Source: JAUUZQ01 sp964538375
GTDB taxonomy: Bacteria > Bacteroidota > Bacteroidia > Bacteroidales > GCA-2748055
NCBI GenBank assembly: GCA_964538375.1
Contig: CAZIFQ010000044.1
Span: 1-22,892 of the forward strand
Direction of reading: 5' to 3'
DNA length: 22,892 nt
Of this stretch, positions 21,557 through 22,892 are shown piece after piece (within the stretch, counting starts at the first letter, position 1; each line of letters begins with the position of its first letter). The notes below the pieces were generated by a model that was given only the letters and a program-made list of their open reading frames with translations, was not told the DNA's origin and did no database searches. The position numbers were made by a program, and so were the translations under genes.

Positions 21557-21584
21557 TTCTATATATTAACCTAAACTTTAATCT

Positions 21585-22892
21585 ATGAAAAGATTTTTTT
21601 TCTTAGCCTTTCTTCTTTTGACATTTGTGGGATATAGTCTCCAAGGTCAAGGGACAGAAATTAAAGGTAAAGTAACTGCTACCGATGACGGTACTGCTTT
21701 ACCTGGAGTATCGGTCGTAGTACCAGGTTCAACAATTGGTTCTGTGACAGATTTTGATGGTAATTATTCCATCACTGTACCAAGTGATGCTAGCACATTG
21801 ATGTTTAGCTTTATTGGTATGCTAACGCAACAAGTAGAAATCGCAGGACAAACAACAGTTAATGTTGCTTTAGAATCTGTATCTACTGAACTTGATGAAG
21901 TTGTTGTAACAGCTTTGGGTATCACAAGAGAAAAGAAAGCACTTGGTTATGCTGTTCAAGAAGTTGGAGGCGAAGAGCTGAATAATGCAATGCAAACGGA
22001 TGCGATTAGCGCACTTTCCGGACGTGCTGCTGGTGTTCAGATATCTTCTTCTTCAAATCTTGGCGGTTCAAGTCGTATTCTGATCCGTGGTGCTAACTCT
22101 ATTACTCAAGGAAACCAGCCATTATTTATCGTTGATGGTATTCCAATGGACAATTCAAACTATAGTGGTACAGGTGCTGCTTCCGGTGGAGGTGGAATTG
22201 ACTACGGTAACTTGATGAATGACTTGAATGCAGATGAGATCGATGAAATTTCCATACTGAAAGGCCCTGCAGCTGCGATTTATGGATCACGTGCTGCAAA
22301 TGGTGTTATCATTGTTACAACCAAAGGTGCAAAAGCAGGCCGCAATAGCGTTTCTGTTGAAGTAAATTCAAGCTTAGGTTTTGATAATGTGAGTACTCTT
22401 CCAGTGCTTCAAAGAAAATATGGTGGTGGAGCTATTGTAGCTGATGCAGATGGTGGAGTAAATGGTTTTGAGCAAGTGACTGTAGGTGGTTCAACTTACA
22501 GTGTTCCTCAATACGCTGTTGACGAGTCATGGGGACCACGCTATGATCCAAATATCCAGGTTGTACACTGGGATGGAATTAACGAAGATGGTACAGTAAC
22601 CACTCGTCCATGGGTTGCTCCTGAGAATGATGTTGATGCTTACTGGGAAACTGGTAGGACACTGTCAAACTCAATTGCAGTGAGTAAAACAGGTCGTGAT
22701 TACGGTGTGCGTTTTTCTTACAAAAATGTTGATGTAGATGGTACTATGCCTGGTTCATGGCAGAAGAAAAATGATTTCAAACTGAATTCAAACATCAATG
22801 CAGGTGAGAAAGTCAAAATAAACAGTAGTTTGAACTATAGGGCACCTCGAAAAACTATTTTTTGGTGCCGTTGTTTGAATCAAATGTATCAT
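21585..22892 (+). CDS. SusC/RagA-family TonB-dependent outer membrane receptor, N-terminal part (partial)
   Basis: Open from ATG 21585 to the window end, 436 codons. Signal peptide (MKRFFFLAFLLLTFVGYSLQ), then a CarboxypepD_reg-like domain (about 26-98: IKGKVTATDDGTALPGVSVV, VTDFDGNYSI), a TonB-box-like DEVVVTALG (104-112), and the plug domain with GRAAGVQI, ILIRGANSI, QPLFIVDGIPM, ILKGPAAAIYGSRAANGVIIVTTKG (in pieces 165-248). These are the family signatures of SusC-like transporters, which work with a SusD-like lipoprotein to import glycans or peptides. The SusD partner would lie downstream, outside the window. The final ~20 residues (RAPRKTIFWCRCLNQMYH) do not look like the family, and a hairpin lies there, so the last bases may contain an error. 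Confidence 0.93.
   Translation, partial: MKRFFFLAFLLLTFVGYSLQGQGTEIKGKVTATDDGTALPGVSVVVPGSTIGSVTDFDGNYSITVPSDASTLMFSFIGMLTQQVEIAGQTTVNVALESVSTELDEVVVTALGITREKKALGYAVQEVGGEELNNAMQTDAISALSGRAAGVQISSSSNLGGSSRILIRGANSITQGNQPLFIVDGIPMDNSNYSGTGAASGGGGIDYGNLMNDLNADEIDEISILKGPAAAIYGSRAANGVIIVTTKGAKAGRNSVSVEVNSSLGFDNVSTLPVLQRKYGGGAIVADADGGVNGFEQVTVGGSTYSVPQYAVDESWGPRYDPNIQVVHWDGINEDGTVTTRPWVAPENDVDAYWETGRTLSNSIAVSKTGRDYGVRFSYKNVDVDGTMPGSWQKKNDFKLNSNINAGEKVKINSSLNYRAPRKTIFWCRCLNQMYH

Overview
The window looks like a chromosomal piece from a Bacteroidota member, most likely a marine or anaerobic Bacteroidales/Marinilabiliales-type organism. Support comes from a SusC/RagA-type TonB-dependent receptor, a serine palmitoyltransferase (sphingolipid synthesis), a DUF4835 (PorD-like) protein, the bamD-rpoZ-coaBC-DUF4835-recN gene order typical of this phylum, a Bacteroidota-type omega subunit, and several upstream regions carrying the TTTG / TAnnTTTG promoter pattern. 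The rank below phylum is inference.

Layout. (1) 1-2690: the right-hand end of a prophage or prophage remnant, all on +: the C-terminus of a tail tape-measure protein, a small SwmB/Ig-like protein, two tandem paralogous HTH proteins of a phage family, a strong terminator, then two small unrecognised ORFs and a second terminator. (2) 2811-2933: tRNA-Pro(GGG) on -, with its 3' end facing the phage genes, which fits a tRNA integration site. (3) 3073-5168: a secreted HSL-type alpha/beta hydrolase and a GH10 xylanase lipoprotein, convergent with only 2 bp between them. (4) 5314-10304: a soluble hybrid histidine kinase (-), thioredoxin reductase (+) and serine palmitoyltransferase (-); the last two share a bidirectional terminator. 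(5) 10621-15592: the housekeeping cluster bamD, rpoZ, coaBC, DUF4835/porD, recN, closely packed and probably one operon. coaBC is split by a frameshift at a run of ten A. (6) 15680-17809: fabI and a DUF819 membrane protein. (7) 18089-21126: hutI and a fused ftcD (formiminotransferase-cyclodeaminase), the last steps of histidine degradation to glutamate. (8) 21585-end: the N-terminal 436 codons of a SusC-family receptor after a 458-nt leader rich in palindromes and direct repeats.

Most genes are ordinary core or catabolic genes. The points that deserve attention are the A10 frameshift in an essential bifunctional gene, a family of 9-bp tandem repeats recurring in three separate intergenic regions, other short intergenic repeats around the DUF819 and hut genes, the phage/tRNA-Pro junction, the nearly leaderless bamD promoter, and the structured leader of the susC gene. 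I found no CRISPR array, complete transposon or convincing new defence system.
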